Assembly (NCBI RefSeq): GCF_049671045.1
Contig: NZ_JBATUH010000021.1
Location: 1 to 59,767, forward strand
Direction of reading: 5' to 3'
DNA from: Parvibaculum sp049671045
GTDB taxonomy: Bacteria > Pseudomonadota > Alphaproteobacteria > Parvibaculales > Parvibaculaceae
Length of the DNA: 59,767 nt
Below the pieces are notes generated by a model. That model was not told the DNA's origin. It searched no databases and saw only the letters and a program-made list of their open reading frames with translations. Both the position numbers and the translations under genes were made by a program. Positions 26,150-34,334 of this stretch are shown here, piece by piece. How positions within the stretch are numbered: position 1 is the first letter of the stretch; every line of letters begins with the position of its first letter.

Positions 26150-27853
26150 ATGAATATGACGGATTTCCGGAGGGAGACGAGACGACGCTATCGGACGGGA
26201 TTGCTGTGCGGGGGAACATTGCTCCTTGCAACGGCGCTGGGCGCGCCGGCCATGGCGGCCGAATGGACGTTCGGCGATGTCGAAATGCGCTTGAATTCGA
26301 CGGTTTCGGCGGGTGCGGGTATGCGCCTCGTAAACCCGGACGCCGACTATGTCGGCGTCACGAATGGCGGCAAGGATCCGAACGGCGTCAATTTCGACGA
26401 CGGCAATCTCAATTATCGCCGGGGCGATTTCTATTCGGCCTCGACGAGACTTCTGAACGAGCTGGAGATCACAGCCGGAAACTTCGGCGCCTTTCTCCGG
26501 GTCAACACCTTCTATGACGCCATCAACAACGATGCGGAGAGCACGCGGCGAACCGATCTGAGCAAGACCGCGCGCCATCGGATCGGACGCGGCGTCGATC
26601 TGCTCGATGCCTATGTGTCCGGGAATTTCGAGATCGGCAATTCGCCGCTCTCCATTCGTGCCGGCAATCAGGTGATCAACTGGGGCGAGGCGCTCTACAC
26701 ATCGGGCGGCATCTCGCAGACAAATGCGCTCGATGTCGTCAAGCTCGTCACGCCGGGCACGAACATTCGCGAGGCTTATCTGCCATCGCCGATGATCTAC
26801 GGGAATATCGGCCTGTTCCCGAATTTCAATCTCGAAGCCTATTACCAGTTCCAGTGGCGGCAGGGCAAACTTCCGCCCGTGGGCACTTTCTTCGCCACCG
26901 ACGATCTCTTCGGTCCCGGCGCGCAAGGCCTCTTCTACCTTGCCGATCCCGGCGGATCTGGGCTCGATCCGGCGACGCTTTTCGCCTTCGACCTCGGCAT
27001 TCCCAAGGCTGAAGACAAGGCGCCGAAGGATCAGGGTCAGTTCGGCGTTGCGGCGCGCTATTTCGTCGAGGACATGTCGGCGGAACTCGGTCTGTTCTTC
27101 GTCCGCTACCACGCCAAGCTGCCATATTTCGCGGGCTCCGCGGAGGCTGTTCCGATTGTTGTCTTTCCGTTCATTGATATCGTGCCGACCAATTACTTCG
27201 CGGCGTTTCCTGAATCGATCGATCTCTGGGGCGCGTCGGTCAGCTTCCCGGTCGGTCAGTTCTCGGTCGCGGCGGAAGCGAGCTATCAGCCGGACTTCCC
27301 GGTGCCGACCAACGAGAACTCGCTCCTTGAAGCGGCAATGAAGGTTGCCGTCGATCCGTTCCTGCGGCCGGCTTCCGTCTTCACCTATCCCAAGGCGGAG
27401 CGCTTCAACATGATTGCGAATGCCGCGATCTCGATGGGGCCGACGGATCCGTTCTTCGGCGTTGCGACCACGGCCATCGGCGCGGACAGCATCGATGCCA
27501 TCGTCGAAGTCGGGGCTGTGTCTTTCGACAAGCGGCCGATCGACACCGCGGGCGATCTCTTTGCCTGGGGATACAAGCTCTCTGCATCCGCCACCTACAG
27601 CAATGCATTCGGAAGCAGCGTGACGCTGACACCGCATGTCGCTTTCTCGCATGACGTTCACGGCACGCCCATCGATCGGACTGCCACCGGCAATTTCATC
27701 GAGGGGCGCAGGGCGGTCACCATCGGACTTGATGGCACGTACAACGCCAATCTCAAGGTTGGCGTCGCCTATACCAACAATATGGGCGGCGGACTCGTGT
27801 CCAGAAATTCCGATCACGACTACGCCACTGTGGCTGTGAGCTACGCATTCTGA
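26150..27853 (+). CDS. DUF1302 outer-membrane protein
   Basis: A 567-residue DUF1302 protein with a signal peptide (about 1-36, ending GAPAMAA). The rest is a repetitive beta-rich sequence ending in an aromatic strand (AVSYAF), as expected of an outer-membrane barrel. The GGGGAGGAA just before the ATG is strong. DUF1302 proteins are often encoded with DUF1329 proteins and sometimes with MMPL-type transporters, commonly near genes for hydrophobic substrates. The gene follows the fucosidase by 130 bp in the same direction, so it may serve glycan or glycolipid uptake, but that link is inference. Confidence 0.82.
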   Translation: MNMTDFRRETRRRYRTGLLCGGTLLLATALGAPAMAAEWTFGDVEMRLNSTVSAGAGMRLVNPDADYVGVTNGGKDPNGVNFDDGNLNYRRGDFYSASTRLLNELEITAGNFGAFLRVNTFYDAINNDAESTRRTDLSKTARHRIGRGVDLLDAYVSGNFEIGNSPLSIRAGNQVINWGEALYTSGGISQTNALDVVKLVTPGTNIREAYLPSPMIYGNIGLFPNFNLEAYYQFQWRQGKLPPVGTFFATDDLFGPGAQGLFYLADPGGSGLDPATLFAFDLGIPKAEDKAPKDQGQFGVAARYFVEDMSAELGLFFVRYHAKLPYFAGSAEAVPIVVFPFIDIVPTNYFAAFPESIDLWGASVSFPVGQFSVAAEASYQPDFPVPTNENSLLEAAMKVAVDPFLRPASVFTYPKAERFNMIANAAISMGPTDPFFGVATTAIGADSIDAIVEVGAVSFDKRPIDTAGDLFAWGYKLSASATYSNAFGSSVTLTPHVAFSHDVHGTPIDRTATGNFIEGRRAVTIGLDGTYNANLKVGVAYTNNMGGGLVSRNSDHDYATVAVSYAF

Positions 27854-27894
27854 CCGGCCATCGACAGGGATCAATGAGCCAGGAGAAAGAAATC

Positions 27895-29247
27895 ATGTCT
27901 TATTCAGTCAAACTGAGAAGTGTTCTGACGGCCGGTCTTTTGTCGGTTTCCTGCATCGCGATGGCCGAGGCGGCAAGCGTTGACGATCTCGGAAAATCGC
28001 TGACGCCGGTGGGAGCGGAGAGGGCAGGCAATGCCGATGGCACCATTCCGGAATGGGCGGGCGGCATCACCACGCCGCCTGCGGGATGGACGGTCGGGCA
28101 ACCGCGCGTCAATCCTTACGCGGGCGACGCGAAGCTCTTCAGCATCGACGGTAGCAATGTCGATCAGTACAAGGATAAACTTTCCGAAGGCCAGATAGCG
28201 CTCATCAAGCGTTATCCCGGCTACAGGATGGACGTTTATCCGACGCGGCGGAGCTGCGCCTATCCCGAGCGCGTCTATGAACGCACAAAAGCGAATGTCG
28301 CCGAAACGAAGATGGACGAGAGCGGCCACATAACGGCTGGCTATGGCGGCTTCCCGTTCCCTATCCCGACGACCGGCTGGGAAGTCATCCAGAACCACCG
28401 CTCGGCCTATCGCGGCTATGGCGTCATCAGCTCCCCGGCCATGGCCGTGATGCAGGGTGGCGATCGCTATATTCTCAATGTGGGCGATCAGGTGTCCTAC
28501 ACGCCGCAATACGATCCGAAGACGACATCCTTTGCCGATACGAAGGGCTTCAGGGGCAAGTTCATCTATACGCAGACCCAACCTGCCGCGTCGGTCGGCG
28601 GCGTGCTGCTCGTGCATGAATATTACAACGGGCGGAAGGAGTCATGGGGCTACATCCCCGGACTTCGCCGTGTGAAGCAGGCGCCCAACGCCGCCTATGA
28701 CAACCCGGTGCCGGGGCAGGACGGGCTGCGGACCTTCGACCAGACCTTCATGTTCAATGGCGATGGCGACCGCTATGACTGGAAGCTCGTGGGCAAGAAG
28801 GAACTCTACGTTCCCTACAATGCCTGGGCGCTCAAGGATCAGAAGCTCAAGCTCAAGGACATCGTCGGGCCGGATTACCCGAACCGCGATCTCATCCGCT
28901 ACGAGCTGCACCGCGTCTGGGTGGTGGAGGCCACGGTGAAGCCCGGCATACGCAACGTCCTTCCGCGCCGCACATTCTATGTGGACGAGGATAGCTGGAC
29001 GATTGTTCTGGCCGATCTTTACGACACGAAGGGCAATCTCTGGCGTACGCAGGAGAACAGCCTTTATGTGGCGTCGGAACTGCCTGCCTGCGTCACGGCG
29101 GCGGACTTCTATTTCGACCTCTCGGCCGGACGCTACATCGCCGACAACATGATCCTCGGCAATGCGACCGAGAATTATCTCGCCGGTGCCTCCGTCGATG
29201 GAGAGCGTTTCACGCCCTCCAGCCTGCGGCAAACGGGCATGCGCTAG
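27895..29247 (+). CDS. DUF1329 periplasmic/envelope protein
   Basis: A 450-residue DUF1329 protein with a signal peptide of about 26 residues (ending AMAEAAS). DUF1329 has a LolA/LolB-like fold and is thought to handle lipids or other hydrophobic ligands in the periplasm. Recognisable segments include GTIPEWAGGITTPPAGW and the Asp/Tyr-rich FNGDGDRYDWKLVGKKELYVPYN (in two parts, FNGDGDRYDWK and LYVPYN). I chose the internal ATG at 27895 because CAGGAGAAAG precedes it; an ATG at 27874 is in frame. It forms a pair with the DUF1302 gene 41 bp upstream, and a strong terminator follows. Confidence 0.82.
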   Translation: MSYSVKLRSVLTAGLLSVSCIAMAEAASVDDLGKSLTPVGAERAGNADGTIPEWAGGITTPPAGWTVGQPRVNPYAGDAKLFSIDGSNVDQYKDKLSEGQIALIKRYPGYRMDVYPTRRSCAYPERVYERTKANVAETKMDESGHITAGYGGFPFPIPTTGWEVIQNHRSAYRGYGVISSPAMAVMQGGDRYILNVGDQVSYTPQYDPKTTSFADTKGFRGKFIYTQTQPAASVGGVLLVHEYYNGRKESWGYIPGLRRVKQAPNAAYDNPVPGQDGLRTFDQTFMFNGDGDRYDWKLVGKKELYVPYNAWALKDQKLKLKDIVGPDYPNRDLIRYELHRVWVVEATVKPGIRNVLPRRTFYVDEDSWTIVLADLYDTKGNLWRTQENSLYVASELPACVTAADFYFDLSAGRYIADNMILGNATENYLAGASVDGERFTPSSLRQTGMR

Positions 29248-29281
29248 ATTTCCTCCTGCGAGACCTCCCGCTCGTAGACCT

Positions 29282-29315
29282 GCCGGCCGCAATCCCTCTT
29301 GCGGCCGGCTTTTTT
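29282..29315 (+). terminator. Rho-independent terminator after the DUF1329 gene
   Basis: GCCGGCCGCAA and TTGCGGCCGGC form a perfect 11-bp stem around a 6-nt loop, followed by six T. It lies 35 bp after the DUF1329 stop and ends the fucose/DUF1302 transcription unit. Confidence 0.93.
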
Positions 29316-29329
29316 ATGTGCGGCGTTTC

Positions 29330-29962
29330 CTATCTGATGAATACGTGATTTCCGATGCGTACCGTCTCCTCGTTGTTTTCGGCCCATTGCGGCGGCGACT
29401 TGCGGAACTGGAGCGTGGAGTAAAATGATGTCGCGCCGCTCGTCGTGTCGGCGATCGTGCCAGCAATGAGCCTGTCGGCGATGGCCGAAGCGGCGCGCCA
29501 CTGGCGCGACTTGCCCACGGCGACCTGTTTGCGCGATATGCGCCGCGTCCAGCCGAATTGCCCCGGCTCATAGACGACATCGCAAATGGTGGTGCCGGCC
29601 GGCCTTGCGCCGAGCCGGTTGAGGATCACATGGCCGACGCCGATCATGCCGTCGTCGCCTTCGCCATGTGCTTCGTAGTATATGGCGGCGGCGAGGCATG
29701 TATGCTCGCGCGAACCGAGATATCGAGGACGGGGGAGAGGAATTCGCAGCCCGGGTGCCGCATGCGCGGAGGTGAATGCCGTGCGCGCGTCGCTCTCGCC
29801 GATGGAGCTTGTTGTCGTCATGTCAGCCACAATTTCGTCTGTGGCTGCGCTCGCCGCGGCCGTGGCCGCAGGCGCTGCGCGTTCGTTCGAAGTCGCGCAA
29901 GCGCTTAGCGCCATTGCGATTGGAGCGGCTATGATCGGCGAGAGGCTGCGGCGCATTGACAT
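29330..29962 (-). CDS. SleB-family cell wall hydrolase, lipoprotein
   Basis: A 210-residue protein with a lipoprotein signal (MALSAC, lipid on about C22) and a C-terminal Hydrolase_2 (SleB/CwlJ) domain from about residue 85. The domain has the family's AAIYYEAHGEGDDGMIGVGHV, with its catalytic Glu, and ends in NHVFIR. It would cut peptidoglycan glycan strands from an envelope anchor. It converges on the terminator of the DUF1329 gene and stands alone. Confidence 0.87.
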   Translation of the reverse strand: MSMRRSLSPIIAAPIAMALSACATSNERAAPAATAAASAATDEIVADMTTTSSIGESDARTAFTSAHAAPGLRIPLPRPRYLGSREHTCLAAAIYYEAHGEGDDGMIGVGHVILNRLGARPAGTTICDVVYEPGQFGWTRRISRKQVAVGKSRQWRAASAIADRLIAGTIADTTSGATSFYSTLQFRKSPPQWAENNEETVRIGNHVFIR

Positions 29963-30172
29963 CTCGTCATTGTGGAAAGGCGGGGGATTATGGCGTCACC
30001 CATCCACGGCCGATAGCCGGAAATATCGGAATAATATGATCGAAAACGCGCGAGATGTACCGAAACGGATCAGTTTCGCAAATCGTTTACATAATCAGCA
30101 CACATAACTCGACATGATGGACGAAGGTCATTGTGCTCAAATCCGGAGCCTGAGCGCGTTCGGGGACAGGAC

Positions 30173-31045
30173 ATGCTGGAACGGAGAATAGGCGCCGCAT
30201 TGCGCGAAGCGCGTTGCGAGAAAAATCTGACGCTGGCCGAGATAAGCGGGCGTCTGCACATCAGGGAATCCCATCTCGACGCCATTGAGCGCGGAGAGGC
30301 GGAGGCGTGCTTTCCGCGCTTCTATCTCGTCGCTCATGCGCGCAGCTACGCGAATGTGCTCGGCGTGGACATGGGCGACGATCTCGATGCGCTCTCGGCG
30401 GAACTGCGGCGCGAGCGCGATCAGACGGTGCCCGAATTCAAGGTTCCCGAAAGCACGAGCTTGTTCCGTCGCGCACAAGGCTGGGTACTGATGATCGGCC
30501 TGGCGTTCGGCGGACTGCTCTTCTATCTGGGCGCCGGCGATGCCGCGCCCGAGGTGCATGTCGCTGGCGGCGACACGGTAGAGGCGGTTGTCGATAAGGC
30601 ACCGGAGCAAGCGTCCACATCGGAGCAAGCCCCCGCGTCGGCGCAAGCTTCTGCACCGGAGTCGCGCGCCGTGGAGGTTTCGTCCGCTCCCGCTCCCGTG
30701 GAGACGAAAGCGCCGGAGGCAGAGAAGGTTGCGGCGACGCCAGTGGTGGCCGCACCCGATGTGGCTGCTCCTGTCGCGGCGGCGCCCGATGCGGTGAGGG
30801 AGCGATCAGCGCCTGCCCGCACGAAGTTGGTGGCGAAGTCCGTCTATCTGCGGCAGGGGCCTACGGTTGCGAGCCCGGCCGTGGGCACCGTCATCCGCTG
30901 CACGCGCGTGGTGGTGGAGCGCGTCGATTCCAGATCGGGCTGGGTCGAGGTCGTGAATTCCGCCGAGCGCGGCTATCTCCACCGAAGCTTTCTCAAGGAC
31001 GCGATGCCCGCCTGCCGCGAGGACGGGGCCGACGGGACCCGCTAG
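30173..31045 (+). CDS. RodZ-like HTH membrane protein with C-terminal SH3b domain
   Basis: A 290-residue protein: a RodZ-type HTH_25 domain (about 1-65, ALREARCEKNLTLAEISGRL), one transmembrane helix (about 103-120), an Ala/Pro/Glu-rich linker (about 130-215) and a bacterial SH3 domain (about 218-285, VYLRQGPTVASPAVGTVI). In RodZ the HTH faces the cytoplasm and binds MreB; here the usual C-terminal DUF4115 is replaced by SH3b, a fold that often binds peptidoglycan. I used the ATG at 30173 rather than the TTG at 30131. A link between cytoskeleton and wall is inferred. Confidence 0.8.
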   Translation: MLERRIGAALREARCEKNLTLAEISGRLHIRESHLDAIERGEAEACFPRFYLVAHARSYANVLGVDMGDDLDALSAELRRERDQTVPEFKVPESTSLFRRAQGWVLMIGLAFGGLLFYLGAGDAAPEVHVAGGDTVEAVVDKAPEQASTSEQAPASAQASAPESRAVEVSSAPAPVETKAPEAEKVAATPVVAAPDVAAPVAAAPDAVRERSAPARTKLVAKSVYLRQGPTVASPAVGTVIRCTRVVVERVDSRSGWVEVVNSAERGYLHRSFLKDAMPACREDGADGTR

Positions 31046-31133
31046 CCGGCGTCGCGACCTTCCGCTCGCGGTCAATTGCAGCGGCGGGCCTGTTGCGGGT
31101 AATCTCGCATACCGGGCCTGAGGAAGGAATATC

Positions 31134-31508
31134 ATGCGGATGAACAGGGTGGGGCTGGCGCTCCTTGCGATGCTTGCGGTCGCGGGCTGTGACACGAATC
31201 TGGGTCGCTCGGCGGGGCTGAACGCGCCGGAGGATGTCGGCGCGCTGCCTGCCGACTACCGCGAACAGGCGGTCGCCTTCACGAGGGCGAAGCTCAACGA
31301 TCCCAAGGCAAATATGACGGTGCTCGCGCCCTCGAGCGAGATTGCCGCCTGCAATGTCAGCGTCATCGGAAGCCATTTCGGCTGGATGGTGCCGGTCGTC
31401 TATGACGCGCCGGATGGCTGTGGCGATTGCGAAGGCCACAAGACCATTTATCTCTGGTTCAGCCACGGCAAGATCGAGCACATGTCCTATTTCCCGGACC
31501 AGTGCTGA
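31134..31508 (+). CDS. Small lipoprotein of unknown function
   Basis: A 124-residue protein with a clear lipoprotein signal (LAMLAVAGC, lipidated Cys at about 20). The mature part is short, with four further cysteines (in AACN, GCGDC and the terminal QC) that could form disulfides. I do not recognise the family. GAGGAAGGAA precedes the ATG. It converges on the formate dehydrogenase gene. Confidence 0.7.
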   Translation: MRMNRVGLALLAMLAVAGCDTNLGRSAGLNAPEDVGALPADYREQAVAFTRAKLNDPKANMTVLAPSSEIAACNVSVIGSHFGWMVPVVYDAPDGCGDCEGHKTIYLWFSHGKIEHMSYFPDQC

Positions 31509-31523
31509 CGGACACATGACGGC

Positions 31524-34205
31524 CTAACGGCGCGCGTCGCCCTCAAGGCGCTCCACCGCGACGGCGGTGAGTTTGTATTCCGGCGCATGCACGACCCTGT
31601 CGCGACGCGGGCTCGTCACGCGATTGAGAGCGTTCTCCGGATCATGGAAGGTGGCGAAGACCTCGCCCGTCTTCATTCCCTCATCAAGGCGCAGTGTCAG
31701 GCACGCTTCGCCATGGCGGCTTCTGATGCGCACACGCGCGCCCGCTTGCAGGTCGAGACGGGCGGCATCCACCGGCGCCATGTCGAGCGTGTCGGCCGGC
31801 CGGAGCTTCGCATTTTCCGTGCGCATGGTCATGGTTCCGGCGTTGAACTGGTAGAGATCGCGGCCGGTCATGAGCAGGAACGGAAACACGTCATCGGTCA
31901 CTTCCTCGCTCGGCATGTAGTCGATGCAGCGCAGGGGCGCCGCGCGGGCATGGGCGAATTGCGAAACATGCATGATCTCCGTGCCGGGATCGGCTTCGCT
32001 GCGGCAGGGCCATTGGAGGCCGCCCGCCTCGAGCCGGTCATAGGCGATGCCGCGACCGTCGGGCCAGAGCGCGCGGATCTCGTTCCAGATCGCTTCGGGC
32101 GACGCGAAGGAAAATGAAGAGCCATGCCCCATGCGCGCGGCGATTTCCTGAACGATCTTCCAGTCAGGCAGGGTCTCGCCCGGCGGCGCGACGGCCTTCC
32201 TCACGCGCTGGATGCGGCGTTCCGAATTCATGAAGGTGCCGTCCTTCTCGAAGGCCGAGGCGGCGGGAAGAACCATATTCGCGCAAAGGCGCGCGGTTTC
32301 GTTGATGAAGAGGTCCTGCACGACAATGAATTCGAGCCGGGAAAGGGCCTCGCGCGTCCTGTCCATGTTGGGGAGGGTCGCCAGAATATCGTAGCCGACG
32401 ACCCAGAGCGCCTTGAGCCTGCCGGCTGCGGCGGCGTCGATCATGCCCATGAGGTCGAGGCCCGGGCGCGCAGGAATGGCGGTCTTCCAGATCGCTTCGA
32501 AGCGGCTTTGGCCTTCCTCGATGGCAATGGCGCCGGTGAGGCTTGCGGGCTCGCAGCCCATATGCGCCGCTCCCTGAACATTGTTCTGTCCACGGAGCGG
32601 ATTGATGCCCGCGCCCGGCTTTCCGAGATTGCCCGTGAGGAGGGCGAGATTGGTGAGCGCCATCACCCCCTCGGTTCCCTGCGTGTGCTCGGTGAGGCCG
32701 AGCCCGTGAAACGCCATGGCGGGAGATGTTGCTGCATAGAGGCGCGCTGCGTCGCGGATCGCATCGGCCGGAACGCCGCAGATCGCCGCCGCGCGTTCCG
32801 GCGTTGAGCCTGCAATGAAGCGGCGGAATTCGTCCCATGCGGAGGCGCGCTCGCGAATGAAGGCCGCGTCGAACAGTTCCTCTTCGACGATGACATTGGC
32901 GAGCGCATTGAGCAGCGGCACATTCGTGCCCGGCCGGGGCGCGAGATGCAGCGTCGCATGATCGGCAAGCTCGATCCTGCGCGGGTCGATCACGATAAGT
33001 TTGGCGCCGTCGAGAACGCGCTGCTTGATGCGCGCGCCGACGACAGGATGATTGCCGGTCGGGTTGGCGCCGACGATGAGAAACGCACCCGCCTTCTCGA
33101 TGTCGTCGAAGGAATTTGTCGCCGCGCCCGTGCCGAGTATGGCCTTGAGCGCGGCGGCGCTCGGCGCATGGCAGACGCGCGCGCAGCAATCGACATTATT
33201 GGTGCCGAGCACGGTACGGGCGAATTTTTGCAGGTGATAGTTTTCCTCATTCGTCGCGCGGGCGGAGCCGAGGACGCCGATGGAATCGGGGCCATATGTG
33301 CTGACAATGCGGGAAAATTCGTTTGCGCACTGATCGAGTGCGACATCCCAGGCGAGAGGCTCCCATCCATCACGGCCGCGCTTCAGCGGGTGCCGCAGGC
33401 GATCGGGTGAGGCGTTGAAGTCGAAGGCATAGCGCCCCTTGGAGCAGAGATGGCCCTTGCTGACGGGGCTGTCCGCAGCGGGCCGAATTTCCAGCACCTG
33501 CGCGCCGCGGCTATGGATCTCGATCTCGCATCCGACGCCGCAATAGGCACAGGTCGAGCGTGTCCATTTGTCGTCGTCGCGGAACGCCGCCGAGAAGATG
33601 TCCGTGAGCGCGGCCGTGGGGCAGGTGTCGACGCAGGCGCCGCAGGCAACGCAATCGCTCGAGGCGAGATCGGGCGCGTCGCCCGGCACGATCTCGGTTT
33701 CGGCGCCACGGCCGACCGCATGCCAGACGAATTGCCCCTGCACCTCGTCGCAGATGCGCACGCAGCGGAAGCAGTCGATGCACTGCGCCATATCAACCTT
33801 GATGATCGGGTGCGAAAGATCGCGCTCGCGCTTCGGCGATTGTTGCCCGCGCGGTTCGACGCCGTAGCGGCGCATGAGCATGTGAAGCTCCTTGCCGGGC
33901 AGCGCGTCGTAGCTTGCCGGTGAAACACGATCCGCTATCCAGGCGAGGATGGTCTTTCTGAACCCGTCGAGCGCGGGCGAACGGGTCGTGATGGCCATGC
34001 CTTCGGCTGCCGCTGTCGTACAGGCCATGCGAGGATGCGGTTCACCGGCGATCTCCACGGCGCATATGCGGCAGTCGCCGGCGGGGCGCAGGCGCGGATC
34101 GTGGCAAAGCGCCGGGAGGTCGATGCCGATATGGCGCGCTGCCTCCAGAACGGTGGTGCCGGGGGCTACGTCCAGTTTGCGGCCGTCAATTTCCACGACA
34201 GGCAT
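31524..34205 (-). CDS. Formate dehydrogenase alpha subunit, molybdopterin type
   Basis: An 893-residue protein with an N-terminal [2Fe-2S] ferredoxin-like domain, a ferredoxin-type 4Fe-4S region (CIDCFRCVRIC and CVACGACVDTCP, about 130-200), a CxxCxxxC cluster (CAYCGVGC, about 220) and the molybdopterin domains. The catalytic Cys with its His lies in CCARVCHAPS (about residue 345), where other enzymes use selenocysteine. This matches NAD-linked FdsA/FdhA subunits oxidising formate. I chose the ATG at 34203-34205 because GGAG precedes it; an in-frame ATG at 34241 lacks a site. No beta, gamma or accessory fds gene is adjacent. Confidence 0.88.
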   Translation of the reverse strand: MPVVEIDGRKLDVAPGTTVLEAARHIGIDLPALCHDPRLRPAGDCRICAVEIAGEPHPRMACTTAAAEGMAITTRSPALDGFRKTILAWIADRVSPASYDALPGKELHMLMRRYGVEPRGQQSPKRERDLSHPIIKVDMAQCIDCFRCVRICDEVQGQFVWHAVGRGAETEIVPGDAPDLASSDCVACGACVDTCPTAALTDIFSAAFRDDDKWTRSTCAYCGVGCEIEIHSRGAQVLEIRPAADSPVSKGHLCSKGRYAFDFNASPDRLRHPLKRGRDGWEPLAWDVALDQCANEFSRIVSTYGPDSIGVLGSARATNEENYHLQKFARTVLGTNNVDCCARVCHAPSAAALKAILGTGAATNSFDDIEKAGAFLIVGANPTGNHPVVGARIKQRVLDGAKLIVIDPRRIELADHATLHLAPRPGTNVPLLNALANVIVEEELFDAAFIRERASAWDEFRRFIAGSTPERAAAICGVPADAIRDAARLYAATSPAMAFHGLGLTEHTQGTEGVMALTNLALLTGNLGKPGAGINPLRGQNNVQGAAHMGCEPASLTGAIAIEEGQSRFEAIWKTAIPARPGLDLMGMIDAAAAGRLKALWVVGYDILATLPNMDRTREALSRLEFIVVQDLFINETARLCANMVLPAASAFEKDGTFMNSERRIQRVRKAVAPPGETLPDWKIVQEIAARMGHGSSFSFASPEAIWNEIRALWPDGRGIAYDRLEAGGLQWPCRSEADPGTEIMHVSQFAHARAAPLRCIDYMPSEEVTDDVFPFLLMTGRDLYQFNAGTMTMRTENAKLRPADTLDMAPVDAARLDLQAGARVRIRSRHGEACLTLRLDEGMKTGEVFATFHDPENALNRVTSPRRDRVVHAPEYKLTAVAVERLEGDARR

Positions 34206-34274
34206 GAGCGGCTCCGGTTCGCCGGCCGGGTGCGGAACCATGCGAACGGGATCATTCTAGGCGCGGGCGGCTGC

Positions 34275-34334
34275 CGGGTCTTTAGGGAATGACCCGGCTT
34301 GACAAGGGGCTTGAGCGGCGCGCAACGCCGCTCA
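34275..34334 (-). terminator. Two hairpins after the RND pump gene
   Basis: GAGCGGCG/CGCCGCTC (about 34312-34332) overlaps the pump's stop codon, and GCCGGGTC/GACCCGGC follows at about 34276-34303. Both have strong stems but no T-tract, so they may stop transcription with Rho or protect the mRNA end. Confidence 0.45.
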
